From Chitinophagales bacterium (GTDB taxonomy: Bacteria > Bacteroidota > Bacteroidia > Chitinophagales > Saprospiraceae): 64,000 bases of DNA. The stretch lies in contig JAKSDI010000268.1 in NCBI GenBank assembly GCA_022360175.1, positions 1 through 64,000 on the forward strand, given 5' to 3'. The position numbers and the translations under genes were made by a program. This document shows positions 29,736-39,211 of this stretch, one piece after another (positions within the stretch are counted from its first letter, which is position 1; every line of letters starts with the position of its first letter). The notes beneath the pieces were generated by a model. It saw only the letters and a list, made by a program, of their open reading frames with translations. It was not told where the DNA came from and made no database searches.

Positions 29736-30038
29736 TTATGAAGCCCTTCGCAGGCGTTCTTTATACTTTATCAATTGTCTTTTTAATACATCTACAGCAG
29801 TATCAATTGATGCTTCGAAGGTTTTACTCGTTTCTTTTACAATTAGAACATCGCCGGGTACACTCAATTGCACCTCAGCTATTTTATCTTTTACCTGGCC
29901 AGAATTCTCTAGCTTAAGGGTGACTTTTGCTTCTATTATTCTATCAAAGAATTGATCCATTTTCTGAAGTTTCTTATCGATGTGTTCGATCAACTTTTGG
30001 TCCGCTTTAAACTGAACCGCTTCTGTTCGTACTCTCAT
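29736..30038 (-). CDS. hpf: Ribosome hibernation factor, short HPF/RaiA family
   Basis: A 100-residue protein of the HPF/RaiA family, which binds the small ribosomal subunit in slow growth. The family pattern is visible: VQFKADQKLIEHIDKKLQKM, then FDRIIEAKVTLKLE, EVQLSVPGDVLIVKET and FEASIDTAVDVLKRQLIKYKERLR. It is the short form without the C-terminal dimerisation extension. It lies 79 bases after xerC and is followed by a terminator; the xerC-hpf-tRNA-tuf order recurs in Bacteroidota. Confidence 0.92.
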   Translation of the reverse strand: MRVRTEAVQFKADQKLIEHIDKKLQKMDQFFDRIIEAKVTLKLENSGQVKDKIAEVQLSVPGDVLIVKETSKTFEASIDTAVDVLKRQLIKYKERLRRAS

Positions 30039-30117
30039 AACTTTTCTTTTAGTGATTTAAGGAATAAAGATTAGACGATGCTGAGTTCTTGTTGATAAAT
30101 CCTGTCCAATACGGTAG

Positions 30118-31017
30118 TTATGGATTATCTTCCTCAGCTTTTGGGTGGGCTTGTTGATAAACTTCTCTGAGTCGTTCTATAGAATTATGAGTATAAACCT
30201 GAGTAGATGCCAAGCTGGAATGCCCCAGCAAGGCTTTTATAGCATTTATGTCTGCTCCATTTTCAGACAAATGAGTGGCAAAAGAGTGCCTTAATGCATG
30301 AGGCCCTCTATATTCATTATTTGTGACTAGAGATAAATACCGGTGAACCGTTCGATAAACGAATTTGGGATATAACTTTTTTCCTTTATCTGTCAAAAAC
30401 AAATAGGGTAAAGATATGTCTGTAAATTCTGTAGCACGGAGCGTCAAATAATTTTCCAGTTTTTTTCTAAGTTCTGTACTGATAGGAATGATTCTGATTT
30501 TTCCACCTTTCCCCTTAACGGTTAATTGTTGTCGAGAAGTATCAAAATCCGATATTAAAAGATTAATTAATTCCGAGCGCCGCATGCCTGTTGCATAAAG
30601 CATTTCAATCATCAGGCGGTTTCTGAAGCCAGGAAAGCCTTCTTCTTCCTGAACTAAATCAAAAAGGCGGCTGATTTCATCTTTTTTAAGATTAGAAGGA
30701 AGGCGCTTGCCTATTTTAGGAACAGGAACTTTATCTGTAGGATTATGGTCAAGATATCCTCGTTTCATCATGAAACGAAAATATGCTTTAAGCGTAGAGA
30801 GTTTTCTATTAATTGAACGGGAGCTCATTCCCTCACTCAATAGATGTACCATCCAGGATCTTACATGCGGATGTCTTACCTCCTTAACAGAAGATAGCCC
30901 CCCTTCCTCCTTAATAAAAAGTAGAAACTGTTGTAAATCTTTTTTATAAGCGGTTATCGTGTGCAATGAAAACCGTTTTTCAAATTCCAGATACTGTAGG
31001 AAAGATGTTTCTTTCAT
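30118..31017 (-). CDS. xerC: Tyrosine recombinase XerC/XerD-like
   Basis: A 299-residue tyrosine recombinase. A SAM-like N-terminal core-binding domain (about 5-90) precedes the catalytic domain, which has R146/R147 in YATGMRRSEL, a Lys in the KGKGGKIR hairpin, HxxR in GPHALRHSFATHL (H240, R243), H266 in LLGHSSLAS and the nucleophile Y275 in QVYTH. Xer recombinases resolve chromosome dimers at dif. The context next to hpf and the tRNA-tuf cluster marks it as the housekeeping enzyme and not a phage or transposon integrase. Whether it is best named XerC, XerD or XerA cannot be told here. Confidence 0.92.
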   Translation of the reverse strand: MKETSFLQYLEFEKRFSLHTITAYKKDLQQFLLFIKEEGGLSSVKEVRHPHVRSWMVHLLSEGMSSRSINRKLSTLKAYFRFMMKRGYLDHNPTDKVPVPKIGKRLPSNLKKDEISRLFDLVQEEEGFPGFRNRLMIEMLYATGMRRSELINLLISDFDTSRQQLTVKGKGGKIRIIPISTELRKKLENYLTLRATEFTDISLPYLFLTDKGKKLYPKFVYRTVHRYLSLVTNNEYRGPHALRHSFATHLSENGADINAIKALLGHSSLASTQVYTHNSIERLREVYQQAHPKAEEDNP

Positions 31018-31307
31018 TCACTTGTTTAAGTCTATAGAGGCAATTTAAACGAAATGAATGAAATTGTCAATACACTTCTGGAAACTCTGTTTCTCATCAA
31101 TCTGTTTTGTGCTTTTACCACAGCATTTCCAAATCATCTCTCGTAAAATATTTTATGATAAAGGATATAGCCATTTAGGGCATACCGCCCTACCTAAACT
31201 ATAATCATAAAAGGATAAGCTTTGTGAATTATAAAAAATAGTGTCCTTTACTATAAGTCCAAAATATTTACGAATTTTATGAGAGAAAATGGAATATATC
31301 AACCAAT
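31018..31307. other. Divergent intergenic region between xerC and the TonB-domain gene
   Basis: This 290-base AT-rich stretch separates two divergent genes and must hold both promoters. No exact TAnnTTTG element was found in either direction, and no strong hairpin or small gene was seen. Confidence 0.4.
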
Positions 31308-31742
31308 ATGCAGCGAGAAAAAAAAGATAAGAACTTCATAAAAAAACCAATTTATGATGGAGGCCCTAAGGCTATGCGGGAGTTTATCAAAAAAAATATG
31401 CGCTACCCTCAAGAAGCATTTGATGCTAAAATCGAAGGCACTGTTGTAATAAAATATAGAGTTGACCATCAAGGGAAAGTAGTAGATGCGAAAGTTATTG
31501 CTGGACTAGGCTATGGATGTGATGAAGAAGCCGTCCGCCTTGTTAGTCTATTGACCTTTAAAGTACCAAAATCCAGAGGGGTCAAAGTACTTTTCAACAA
31601 AAGTTTGAAAATACACTTTCGGATGCCGAAAAAACCACCTACAACAATTAGTTATACCGTAACAAAGGAAGAGAAAGGAAAAGAGGATGCTTCATCGAAA
31701 GAGAGCAATTCAGGTAGCTATCATTATACAATCAATATTTAA
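31308..31742 (+). CDS. Stand-alone TonB C-terminal domain protein
   Basis: A 144-residue protein. Residues about 18-108 match the TonB C-terminal fold: MREFIKKNMRYPQEAFDAKI, EGTVVIKYRVDHQGKVVDAKV, then GYGCDEEAVRLVSLLTF. Family proteins normally have an N-terminal membrane anchor and a Pro-rich linker to energise TonB-dependent receptors. Here neither is present: the domain starts within 20 residues of a charged N-terminus without signal peptide. A Lys/Glu/Ser-rich tail (about 110-144) follows. It stands alone between xerC and the convergent barrel gene. A soluble role or a protein-interaction role is possible; energy transduction is doubtful. Confidence 0.8.
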   Translation: MQREKKDKNFIKKPIYDGGPKAMREFIKKNMRYPQEAFDAKIEGTVVIKYRVDHQGKVVDAKVIAGLGYGCDEEAVRLVSLLTFKVPKSRGVKVLFNKSLKIHFRMPKKPPTTISYTVTKEEKGKEDASSKESNSGSYHYTINI

Positions 31743-31784
31743 GTACATCTTAAGTCAAGTAAGTGATCACTTAGTTTAAGCATT

Positions 31785-32750
31785 TTACGATATTGGAAAC
31801 TTATACTGGATACTAATCCTCATTCTCGTAGTAGTCGTTAGTTGAGTCCCTTTTAATGACCACCATACAGGCCACTCTGAAAATGCTCCTAATTGAAGAT
31901 ATGGAGATAATGCCCATTGTACTCCGGGGCGTATATGTATCCAATTGCCACCTGTATTGGGAGATTTATTGCCATTGATTTCATCTTCTAATGTATGTCG
32001 GTACATCACCAATATTCCAGAATCTATAAAACTCTTTTTAAGCGTAAGGCGATCTGAGATACCGGCCATAATCCGAAATTCATTTCCGAAACGATACTCT
32101 TGTAAACCCTCATAGCGATCTGCAGCCGTAGTAACTCTATACGTCAACTGAGTAAAAAATGAAGTTGTGGGACGAATTAGTTGATACCTGTTATAACGCA
32201 TACTCCCAATAAATGACCAGGCTCCTCTCCCTGGTTGAAGATCAGGATGCAAAGGCAACTCCGTTCGTTCGTCTATCCTATCTGTACGGCCTATTGGCAG
32301 TTCGGTACCAAGCCCAATCAGCAAATTATCTTTTAGCTGCCCAAATAAACGATACTGCCCCATTACGACAGCATCCCCTATCCCAGTTGCTTTCTTCAGG
32401 CTCGTTCCTCCGGTATTTAATTGTGTGCGTTCTTCTTGTTGAACATAAGACAATAAAGTAACTATCATGAATCGATCGGTAGGCGCAAAACCTAAGCGAG
32501 CAATACCTGAATGTGTGACCCGCTCTCGCGGATTATCCCCAATCCGCTCGCTACTGCTCACCAAACTTTTCTGAGTGTTATAATCATAGTTGATTTCTGT
32601 AAAGAAAAAGCCCTTTTCTACATCTTCCAATCCTATGCTCCCTGAAAGAGGTGCTCCTCCGGAGCAACAAGCCTGGCCTATTAGCATAGATGTACTAATA
32701 CAAAGAAAAGTCAGTGATATAAATAATCGAGACATTATCATATCATTCAT
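31785..32750 (-). CDS. Putative outer-membrane barrel protein with CCSGG motif
   Basis: A 321-residue exported protein. The signal peptide ends near MLIGQ, directly followed by ACCSGGAPLSG, so two adjacent Cys lie at the mature N-terminus. The rest is beta-rich with repeating aromatic/Gly strands and charged turns (GIGDAVVMGQYRL, LLIGLGTELPIG, LQPGRGAWSFIGSMRY) and a C-terminus MRISIQYKFPIS suited to a last barrel strand. It resembles PF13557-type transporters by feel. The start lies one base after the stop of the DUF3179 gene, so the two are one operon. A lipobox is not convincing (GQAC lacks Leu at -3). In-frame ATGs at 32741 and 32735 are alternative starts. Vicinal Cys could bind a metal such as copper, but this is inference. 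Confidence 0.7.
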   Translation of the reverse strand: MNDMIMSRLFISLTFLCISTSMLIGQACCSGGAPLSGSIGLEDVEKGFFFTEINYDYNTQKSLVSSSERIGDNPRERVTHSGIARLGFAPTDRFMIVTLLSYVQQEERTQLNTGGTSLKKATGIGDAVVMGQYRLFGQLKDNLLIGLGTELPIGRTDRIDERTELPLHPDLQPGRGAWSFIGSMRYNRYQLIRPTTSFFTQLTYRVTTAADRYEGLQEYRFGNEFRIMAGISDRLTLKKSFIDSGILVMYRHTLEDEINGNKSPNTGGNWIHIRPGVQWALSPYLQLGAFSEWPVWWSLKGTQLTTTTRMRISIQYKFPIS

Positions 32751-32751
32751 G

Positions 32752-33909
32752 CTAGAAATCAGACAGGCGATAAACCTTTGCTTGCCCAGCTATAATAATA
32801 GAAAAAACTCTTTCTTTTGGATGTAAACGATCGTCCTGGTATAAAAGAGGATAAGAAATGAGCTCACTACTTCGATAATCGCCATAAGGGTAAATATTAT
32901 AATTGCGATCAAATCCAGTATCATCACTCAAGACAACTGGAGAGGGAGCTATATTTCTCCAAGTTTTCCAGGTCGTTTCTACAAACGGGATAATATCCAG
33001 TCTATTCCCTCGCAGCTCTCCAAATATACAAACAGCCTCCAGCTGAGACCATAAGCTTTCTGTTACTCGATCAAATGCAAGAATATTGCTGTTGTATAAA
33101 AAGCCAGATACCCCATAATTATAATCTACACTTTCATCTTGCCGTTCCCATACTTTCCCTGTTCCGGTAAGAGGACAGTAAGTTACAGAAATAGGTGTTC
33201 CTCCTACTTCATCATTTACTACTTCATGCCAATCCAATACTTTATGTGGATACGTCTTTGTTTCACCATTAATTGATACTCCAATAACAAGATCTTCATC
33301 GTTCACATAAAACGGATCACTCGGATCGGAGTTGATAATTTCAAAAGTTTCAAAAGTTGGTTCGTCAAGAGCAGGAATACCATCGAAGCCTGCTCCCTGG
33401 GCCACATAAGCAGTTGCGACAGACCAATTTTCTGTAGTGTCTGCCTGCCCTACATCAACAATCTCTTTTCCAAGGCCATATATTTCAACGCCTGGATAAA
33501 AAGCTCCAAATGCGAACCAAAATCCCATACCAGAATTGATAGCTTCAAGTTTTTCTCCTTTATTAGGGCCTAGCAGTGCATTCCCAAAAACATCCCAGTG
33601 ATTGCCCAGATCATCTTCCATAACTACGGGCATTTTTGCATCAAGAGGGGAAAATGTACGAATTCCTCCTGCAAAATTCCGACTAAAGGCAGCAATCAGA
33701 TTCTGCCTGCCACTCCCTACCAATACAACAGGAGTATCCATAAATTCATCTTCAATAACAGATATATTAAATGACCCCTGGCTAACAGCAGGAGGAGGAC
33801 TGCTTTGAGATGGTTCTGCATTTTCCTTCTGACACCCTATCAAAAAGATAGCATATAGCAATATGGTAATTTTAAGATAATTGCCCATTATTATTATTTT
33901 GCGATTCAT
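32752..33909 (-). CDS. DUF3179 lipoprotein
   Basis: A 385-residue lipoprotein with a signal ending in the lipobox LIGC (about residue 26); the ATG at 33888 (MGNYLKITIL) would remove seven extra residues and is an alternative start. The body matches DUF3179: AFSRNFAGGIRTFSPLDAKM, VIGVSINGETKTYPHKVLDW, then ISVTYCPLTGTGKVWER and YNSNILAFDRVTESLWSQ. The family has no assigned reaction; a conserved Cys sits in TYCPLTGTG. One base separates its stop from the start of the CCSGG-motif barrel gene, so they are co-translated and probably cooperate at the cell envelope. Confidence 0.85.
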   Translation of the reverse strand: MNRKIIIMGNYLKITILLYAIFLIGCQKENAEPSQSSPPPAVSQGSFNISVIEDEFMDTPVVLVGSGRQNLIAAFSRNFAGGIRTFSPLDAKMPVVMEDDLGNHWDVFGNALLGPNKGEKLEAINSGMGFWFAFGAFYPGVEIYGLGKEIVDVGQADTTENWSVATAYVAQGAGFDGIPALDEPTFETFEIINSDPSDPFYVNDEDLVIGVSINGETKTYPHKVLDWHEVVNDEVGGTPISVTYCPLTGTGKVWERQDESVDYNYGVSGFLYNSNILAFDRVTESLWSQLEAVCIFGELRGNRLDIIPFVETTWKTWRNIAPSPVVLSDDTGFDRNYNIYPYGDYRSSELISYPLLYQDDRLHPKERVFSIIIAGQAKVYRLSDF

Positions 33910-34044
33910 AATACTTCTCTAACACCGAGCGTCTATTAAAAGTCTTAAATATCTCTCAGAAGCGTTGTCGTATTCAAAACAATTGCATTAGTTTTGAGAT
34001 TATTACCACTTTTAATGTCGTGTTTCAGATCAATTATAGCCGAT

Positions 34045-37000
34045 ATGATTATACCCTGTCTATCTCCTATCCGTATTTTCTTACTTGCCTCCATTGTCTT
34101 ATTTAGTTTCTCCTGTAGTGAAGATTCAGCAAATGTATCAGAAGAAAAAGCTTCAAAATCAGACGCCAGGCCTCTATATCAGCAGCTTACTGCCAATAAT
34201 ACAGGTATTGCATTTAATAGTCAAGGGCAACTCCTTTATCCGGGTGACCTTACAGGCCTTTACTCAAATGTGTCAGGTGTAGCTGTAGGGGATATTAATA
34301 ATGATGGCCTTCCCGATCTTTTCTTCTCTGGAGGCCGTGCAGATTCTAAATTATACTTAAATGAGGGGGATTTCAAATTTAAAGATATAACCGCTAGCTC
34401 GGGAATAAAAGATGGCGGTATAAATAATGCTGACAATCAAGGTATAAACATGGTAGATGTGAATGGAGATGGCTGGTTGGATATTTATATTCTGAAAACG
34501 GGAATTAAAGGAAATTTTAAAACACAGCAGTTTACTAGTGATGGAGCAAACTTGCTCTACATCAATCAGCAAAACAATACATTCATAGAACAAGGCAAAG
34601 AATATGGGCTCGATATCATTGGCCTGTCTCATACTGCCAATTTTTTTGACTATGACGCCGATGGCGACCTTGATGTGTATATAATACAAACAGGGGAACC
34701 TGGTTCTACATTCAGTTTTGCCTATTATGAGGCTCCTCCACGATCTCAATGGCTCAATGACCTCCTGCTGGAAAATCAAAATGGCAAATACGTTGATGTT
34801 AGAGAAAAAGCGGGCCTTCCCTATAAGCGAAATATCGGATTAAGTGTTTCTGTAGGCGATGTAAACAACGATGGATACTCCGATATATATGTAGCTAATG
34901 ATTTTTTTGGGCCGGATTATTTTTATATCAATAATGGAGATAAAACATTTTCGGATGCAAGAGAAAATTATTTTTCCAAAACTCCTATGTCTTCTATGGG
35001 TTCAGATTTTGCTGACATCAATAATGATGGATGGATAGATTTATTTGTGGGTGAAATGATGCCTGCAACCCATCTTAGACAAAAAATGAACCTTGTTCCC
35101 TTTTCTATTGAAATCTATAATAAGCTGCTGGAACAGGGTAATGCCCAATACACCCGTAACATGTTGCAAATCAATAAGCAGGGCAAAAAATTTAGAGATA
35201 TTGGCTTATTAGCAGGAGTTTATGCTACAGAGTGGAGTTGGTCTTCCTTTTTTATGGATGCCGATAATGATGGGTTAAAAGATTTGTATGTAGCCAATGG
35301 GATCTTAAGGGATATGACCAATATGGATTTTGTAAAAAGTAATTTTGGAGATGATTATACCAATATGGCAAATCCTAAATCAAAATCTCAGGCAGACCCC
35401 CGTCAAGCACCTTCTGTGAAAACCAACAATTACTTATTTAAAAATGAAGGAAATTATAGATTCACTGATAAAAATAGTTCATGGGGACTTAACCAGGCTG
35501 CACATACCAGAGGCGCCACATATGCTGACTTGGATGCAGACGGTGATTTAGATATCATTCAAAATAATATAGATGGTAGTCCTTTCATTTATCAAAATTT
35601 ATCGGAACAAGTCAATAAGAATAATTTCTTGAGGCTTCGGCTTGAAGGAAATGGTAAAAACACCTATGGTATTGGAGCCAATGTTTCTATATACTATGAT
35701 GGGCAGCAACAAAGCAATTATTTAAGCACTCAACGAGGTTTTCAATCTGGCCCTGAACCAATTGTACACTTTGGATTAAGCTCCCACAACCGTATTGATA
35801 CACTTATAATTACATGGCCAGGAGGAACCAGAGAAGCCTGGTATGATATCGATGCAAATCAACTTCTAAAGCTTAAACAAGGAACGGGAACCTCCATATC
35901 TAAACAATCTTTGCCCGTATCTACTGTATTACAGCCTGTAGCAAATGGAAGCACCATCAAGCATCAGGAAAAAGTATTTCAGGATTATAAAATAGAGCGA
36001 TTGCTGATTAGGCAATATTCTAAAGAAGGCCCTGGCACTGCCATTGCTGATGTTGATGGTGATGGCACAGAAGATTTATTCATAGGCGGTGGAGCAGGGC
36101 AAAGTGGCCAGCTTTATATGGAATCCTCAGCTGGAACATGGCAACAAAAAAAGGGCGGCAATGCATGGGAAAACAATAAGCTTGGAGAAAATATGGGAGT
36201 GGTATTTTTTGATGCCAATAGCGATGGTACTCCTGATTTATATCTCAGCAGTGGTAGTAATGAGTTTTTACAAGGTGCGCCTGCTCTGGAAGATAAAATT
36301 TACATCAATGATGGCAAGGGTAATTTTTCATCCTCACTCAACAGCTTACCGATTAAAAATGCATACACTTCCGTTGTCGCCGCTTCAGATTATGACAATG
36401 ATGGAGATCAAGACCTTTTCATAGGTAGTAGAATAGTACCAGGCGATTACTCTGCCATTCCCGAATCTTATATTTTACAAAATGACAATGGTTCCTTTAA
36501 AGATATTACTGCTAGTGTAGCTACTGATCTAAAAAATGCAGGTAGAATAACATCGGCAATATGGACGGATGCAAATGGTGACGGAAGCCAGGATTTACTT
36601 ATTGCAGGTGAATGGATGCCATTAACACTATTTCTACAGGAAAAAGGATCAGGTACATTCAAAAAAATGACTATTCCAAATTCGACCGGCTGGTGGAATA
36701 GTGTGATAGGTGCCGATATAGACAATGATGGTGATACAGATTATATTGCTGGCAATCACGGATTGAATAATATTTTCAAAGCTTCATCAAAAGAAGCTGT
36801 TACTTTGTTGGTAAGTGATCTGGATCAAAATGGAAACAATGATCCAATCGTTTTTAAATATACAGATGGTGTCAATGCTCCATTTGTAAATAGAGACATT
36901 TTCATTAGCCAAATGCCCTTATTCAATAATCAGTTTTATAGCTTTGAAAATTATGCGAAGGCTACTTATAATAATCTTACAAATGAAGAAGTGCTGGCTA

Positions 37001-37587
37001 ACTCAACGATAAGCGAGGTGCAGGAGCTGAGATCATGTGTATTCATTAATAACGGTAAAGGAGAATTCAGTATGAAACCATTGCCTGTTGAAGCCCAACT
37101 TGCTCCTTTATATGGGATACTTCCTTTAGATGTCAATAGTGATGGTAATATAGATTTACTGATAAGCGGAAATACCTATTCGAATCACTATGAGTATGGT
37201 AGCATAGATGCATTGGACGGACAACTACTTATAGGAAATGGTGATGGCAGTTTTAAGACGATGCCAGTTGAAAAAAGTGGCTTTAGTACCAATAGAGCAG
37301 GTAGGTCTCTCACCTGGCTCCCTTCCAGCGATAAAAACAGGGCATGGATCATTGCAACTAACAACAATGAATCAACTCAATTTTTCCGGTGGGAATTTGC
37401 ACCTTCTTCTCTTGTAAAAGTTCCATCGGATAAAGTCACTCATGCGATTATAACACTTCCATCTCAAGAACAGCAAAAAGTGGAGTTTTACAATGGGGGC
37501 GGATATTTATCGCAATCTGCACGCTATGCAGTAGTTCCTCCTAATGCAAGTATCAAATTTTACAATCACGGCCAATTATTAGAATAA
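34045..37587 (+). CDS. Large FG-GAP/VCBS and ASPIC/UnbV lipoprotein
   Basis: A 1180-residue surface lipoprotein. The ATG at 34045 gives a signal peptide with lipobox FSFSC (Cys about residue 24); earlier starts at 34015 (ATG) and 33994 (TTG) add a second hydrophilic piece and are less likely. Two blocks of FG-GAP/VCBS repeats, with calcium loops such as DINNDGLPD, DVNGDGWLD and DYDADGDLD, flank a central ASPIC/UnbV domain (about residues 530-625, ending TLIITWPGGTREAW). It lacks a T9SS sorting domain. Proteins of this layout often occur beside SusC/SusD pairs and vanadium-haloperoxidase-like genes in Bacteroidota, as here, where the gene converges on such a gene. Confidence 0.85.
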   Translation: MIIPCLSPIRIFLLASIVLFSFSCSEDSANVSEEKASKSDARPLYQQLTANNTGIAFNSQGQLLYPGDLTGLYSNVSGVAVGDINNDGLPDLFFSGGRADSKLYLNEGDFKFKDITASSGIKDGGINNADNQGINMVDVNGDGWLDIYILKTGIKGNFKTQQFTSDGANLLYINQQNNTFIEQGKEYGLDIIGLSHTANFFDYDADGDLDVYIIQTGEPGSTFSFAYYEAPPRSQWLNDLLLENQNGKYVDVREKAGLPYKRNIGLSVSVGDVNNDGYSDIYVANDFFGPDYFYINNGDKTFSDARENYFSKTPMSSMGSDFADINNDGWIDLFVGEMMPATHLRQKMNLVPFSIEIYNKLLEQGNAQYTRNMLQINKQGKKFRDIGLLAGVYATEWSWSSFFMDADNDGLKDLYVANGILRDMTNMDFVKSNFGDDYTNMANPKSKSQADPRQAPSVKTNNYLFKNEGNYRFTDKNSSWGLNQAAHTRGATYADLDADGDLDIIQNNIDGSPFIYQNLSEQVNKNNFLRLRLEGNGKNTYGIGANVSIYYDGQQQSNYLSTQRGFQSGPEPIVHFGLSSHNRIDTLIITWPGGTREAWYDIDANQLLKLKQGTGTSISKQSLPVSTVLQPVANGSTIKHQEKVFQDYKIERLLIRQYSKEGPGTAIADVDGDGTEDLFIGGGAGQSGQLYMESSAGTWQQKKGGNAWENNKLGENMGVVFFDANSDGTPDLYLSSGSNEFLQGAPALEDKIYINDGKGNFSSSLNSLPIKNAYTSVVAASDYDNDGDQDLFIGSRIVPGDYSAIPESYILQNDNGSFKDITASVATDLKNAGRITSAIWTDANGDGSQDLLIAGEWMPLTLFLQEKGSGTFKKMTIPNSTGWWNSVIGADIDNDGDTDYIAGNHGLNNIFKASSKEAVTLLVSDLDQNGNNDPIVFKYTDGVNAPFVNRDIFISQMPLFNNQFYSFENYAKATYNNLTNEEVLANSTISEVQELRSCVFINNGKGEFSMKPLPVEAQLAPLYGILPLDVNSDGNIDLLISGNTYSNHYEYGSIDALDGQLLIGNGDGSFKTMPVEKSGFSTNRAGRSLTWLPSSDKNRAWIIATNNNESTQFFRWEFAPSSLVKVPSDKVTHAIITLPSQEQQKVEFYNGGGYLSQSARYAVVPPNASIKFYNHGQLLE

Positions 37588-37610
37588 TCAGGTAAGCTAC
37601 TACTTAATAA

Positions 37611-37643
37611 GTGCAGGCTGTTTTGTATTGAAACAGCCTGCAC
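37611..37643. terminator. Bidirectional hairpin between convergent genes
   Basis: A perfect 13-bp inverted repeat (37611-37623 with 37631-37643) with a seven-base loop lies 24 bases after the VCBS lipoprotein stop and 17 bases from the haloperoxidase-like stop. The sequence beyond each end is AT-rich but has no pure T run, so it is a probable shared terminator. Confidence 0.7.
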
Positions 37644-37659
37644 CTTATTGATATAAATT

Positions 37660-39027
37660 TTACTCGCTTGTTTTCACACTTTCATTAATCAGTTTGCCAA
37701 GTTCTTTCCCTTGCTCGAAACCCGTTTCACAAGCAAAGACATAGTGGATGCCTCCCAATAAGCGGCTACGTGCAGCTTCATCAGCAGCTATCCATACATT
37801 TTCAAATTGTTTCGGAGGTAATCCAAAAGCCATATTGGTATCATCAAAGAATGCCATTTCTCCATATACACCACTCAATACAGATGCTGCAACTGCCGAA
37901 ATCAAACTATGTGCACTGGTGAATTCAGGAAATAGTGGTGATTCTAATTTAGGCCTCCAATCTTTATCTATATAGCGATTGATAAAAGTTTCCGGCCTTA
38001 ATAGATGATGAGCATACTTTGTATCCCAGGCAGCAATGAATCCATCGGCAACTCCCGTACATAATTTTGCATATACCGCACAGCTTTCGCTCAATGTTTT
38101 ATCAGATTTTTGAGCCAATATACTATGTATACCTACCCAATGCCCACCAGGGGTATTTTGTTTGCGAACCTGCATTGAGTGTCCATCAACCATTGTAGGG
38201 CCGGGGTTGCAATCCCAGTATACTGCTATATCAATATCTTCAGGTTTTGCATTGACTACAATATCATATACTTCTTCAGCCGCTTTATAAAAAGTTGAGT
38301 TTTCTTCCGTACTAAACTCTATAGTCAAAGGAGCACGATACTGACTTGCAGAATCCATTACAAAAGGCCGTAGTTTATACCAATGAGGCTCTAGTGCTTC
38401 CCCATACATCGGGGCCGTCGCTTCCCAGGCATAAGGTGCTTCCAGAGGCTCGTACCTTGGCATATTTCTGGTTTCCTGATAGCCATCTTTATCTGCCCAT
38501 TCCTTAATATGTTTAGCTACAGCTAAGCCTCTTTCTATTGAAGCTTTAAATTTCGTTTCATCAAGATACTTCACTTTCAAAGTATCTATCATATGTTGGT
38601 ATACCGTATCTAACATAAAATCCCGGTATACCAGATGCTTTGCTACTTCCGTGAAACTACTAATCATAGCAATTTCCCAGTACATTTCTCCTTTATCTTC
38701 TAAGGTCAATGGCGCTAAATCATTCAGTTGGCCTGCCAGGCTTTTGCAATCAGTATTTATCCCTCTTACAGCTTCATAAGCTGCAACATTTGCATACGCA
38801 TAAATTCTACTAGCTACTGGAGGAGGGAACAAATCCTCCGAAATAACACCGATCAATTCTTTATTGAGTTGATGAATGATGGCCGAGTTGTTCACATCAG
38901 CGCCTTTTTTATCGTACTGTTCTTCCTGAACAGGAGCCTGGCAACTGAATGTACCAATACATAAAATTGTAAAAAGAATACCTCTCATTGTTAGCATATT
39001 GATATAAATAGTTCTTTGATGACTCAT
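37660..39027 (-). CDS. Vanadium-dependent haloperoxidase/PAP2-like lipoprotein
   Basis: A 455-residue protein. The lipobox-like IGTFSC gives a lipoprotein; ATGs at 38997 and 38988 would give shorter, more usual signal peptides. The C-terminal half carries the phosphate/vanadate-binding set of the PAP2 superfamily: FPEFTSAHSLISAVAASVL (Ser and His) and SRLLGGIHYVFACETGFEQG (Arg, His). The Bacteroidota members usually have YRFDNE at the equivalent of YVFACE, so this one varies at that spot. The domain either acts as a haloperoxidase or a phosphatase; the sequence alone does not decide. It follows susD after a terminator and converges on the VCBS lipoprotein gene, so the four genes form a probable functional locus. 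Confidence 0.8.
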   Translation of the reverse strand: MSHQRTIYINMLTMRGILFTILCIGTFSCQAPVQEEQYDKKGADVNNSAIIHQLNKELIGVISEDLFPPPVASRIYAYANVAAYEAVRGINTDCKSLAGQLNDLAPLTLEDKGEMYWEIAMISSFTEVAKHLVYRDFMLDTVYQHMIDTLKVKYLDETKFKASIERGLAVAKHIKEWADKDGYQETRNMPRYEPLEAPYAWEATAPMYGEALEPHWYKLRPFVMDSASQYRAPLTIEFSTEENSTFYKAAEEVYDIVVNAKPEDIDIAVYWDCNPGPTMVDGHSMQVRKQNTPGGHWVGIHSILAQKSDKTLSESCAVYAKLCTGVADGFIAAWDTKYAHHLLRPETFINRYIDKDWRPKLESPLFPEFTSAHSLISAVAASVLSGVYGEMAFFDDTNMAFGLPPKQFENVWIAADEAARSRLLGGIHYVFACETGFEQGKELGKLINESVKTSE

Positions 39028-39137
39028 CTCACGAGCCTGTTTTCAAGTAAGTCAAACAAATTTCGTGATTTTGAATTAATGATATAGACAATAGTATGTG
39101 ACTATTATCCACAAAATAGGCCAGAACAGGACATAAA

Positions 39138-39174
39138 ATTAAAAAGAAAGGGCTGTTACCCAGGTAACAGCCCT
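39138..39174 (-). terminator. Intrinsic terminator after susD
   Basis: On the minus strand a perfect 12-bp arm pair (39163-39174 with 39149-39160; effective loop about four bases) is followed by a T-rich tract (plus-strand A-rich 39138-39148). It lies 38 bases after the SusD-like stop and suggests that the haloperoxidase-like gene downstream needs its own promoter or read-through. Confidence 0.85.
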
Positions 39175-39211
39175 AACTTTATCTATAAGATATTTTTAAG
39201 TGTGACGATGA

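Noticed and set aside
30118-31017. Tyrosine recombinase as integrase of a mobile element at the tRNA cluster
   Set aside because: Its context with hpf, its length and its motifs fit the housekeeping Xer enzyme, and no other mobile genes or attachment-site pair were seen.
34045-37587. Direct repeats of FG-GAP coding units as a CRISPR-like or tandem repeat array
   Set aside because: The repeats are protein-level, of irregular spacing and variable sequence, typical of VCBS repeats.
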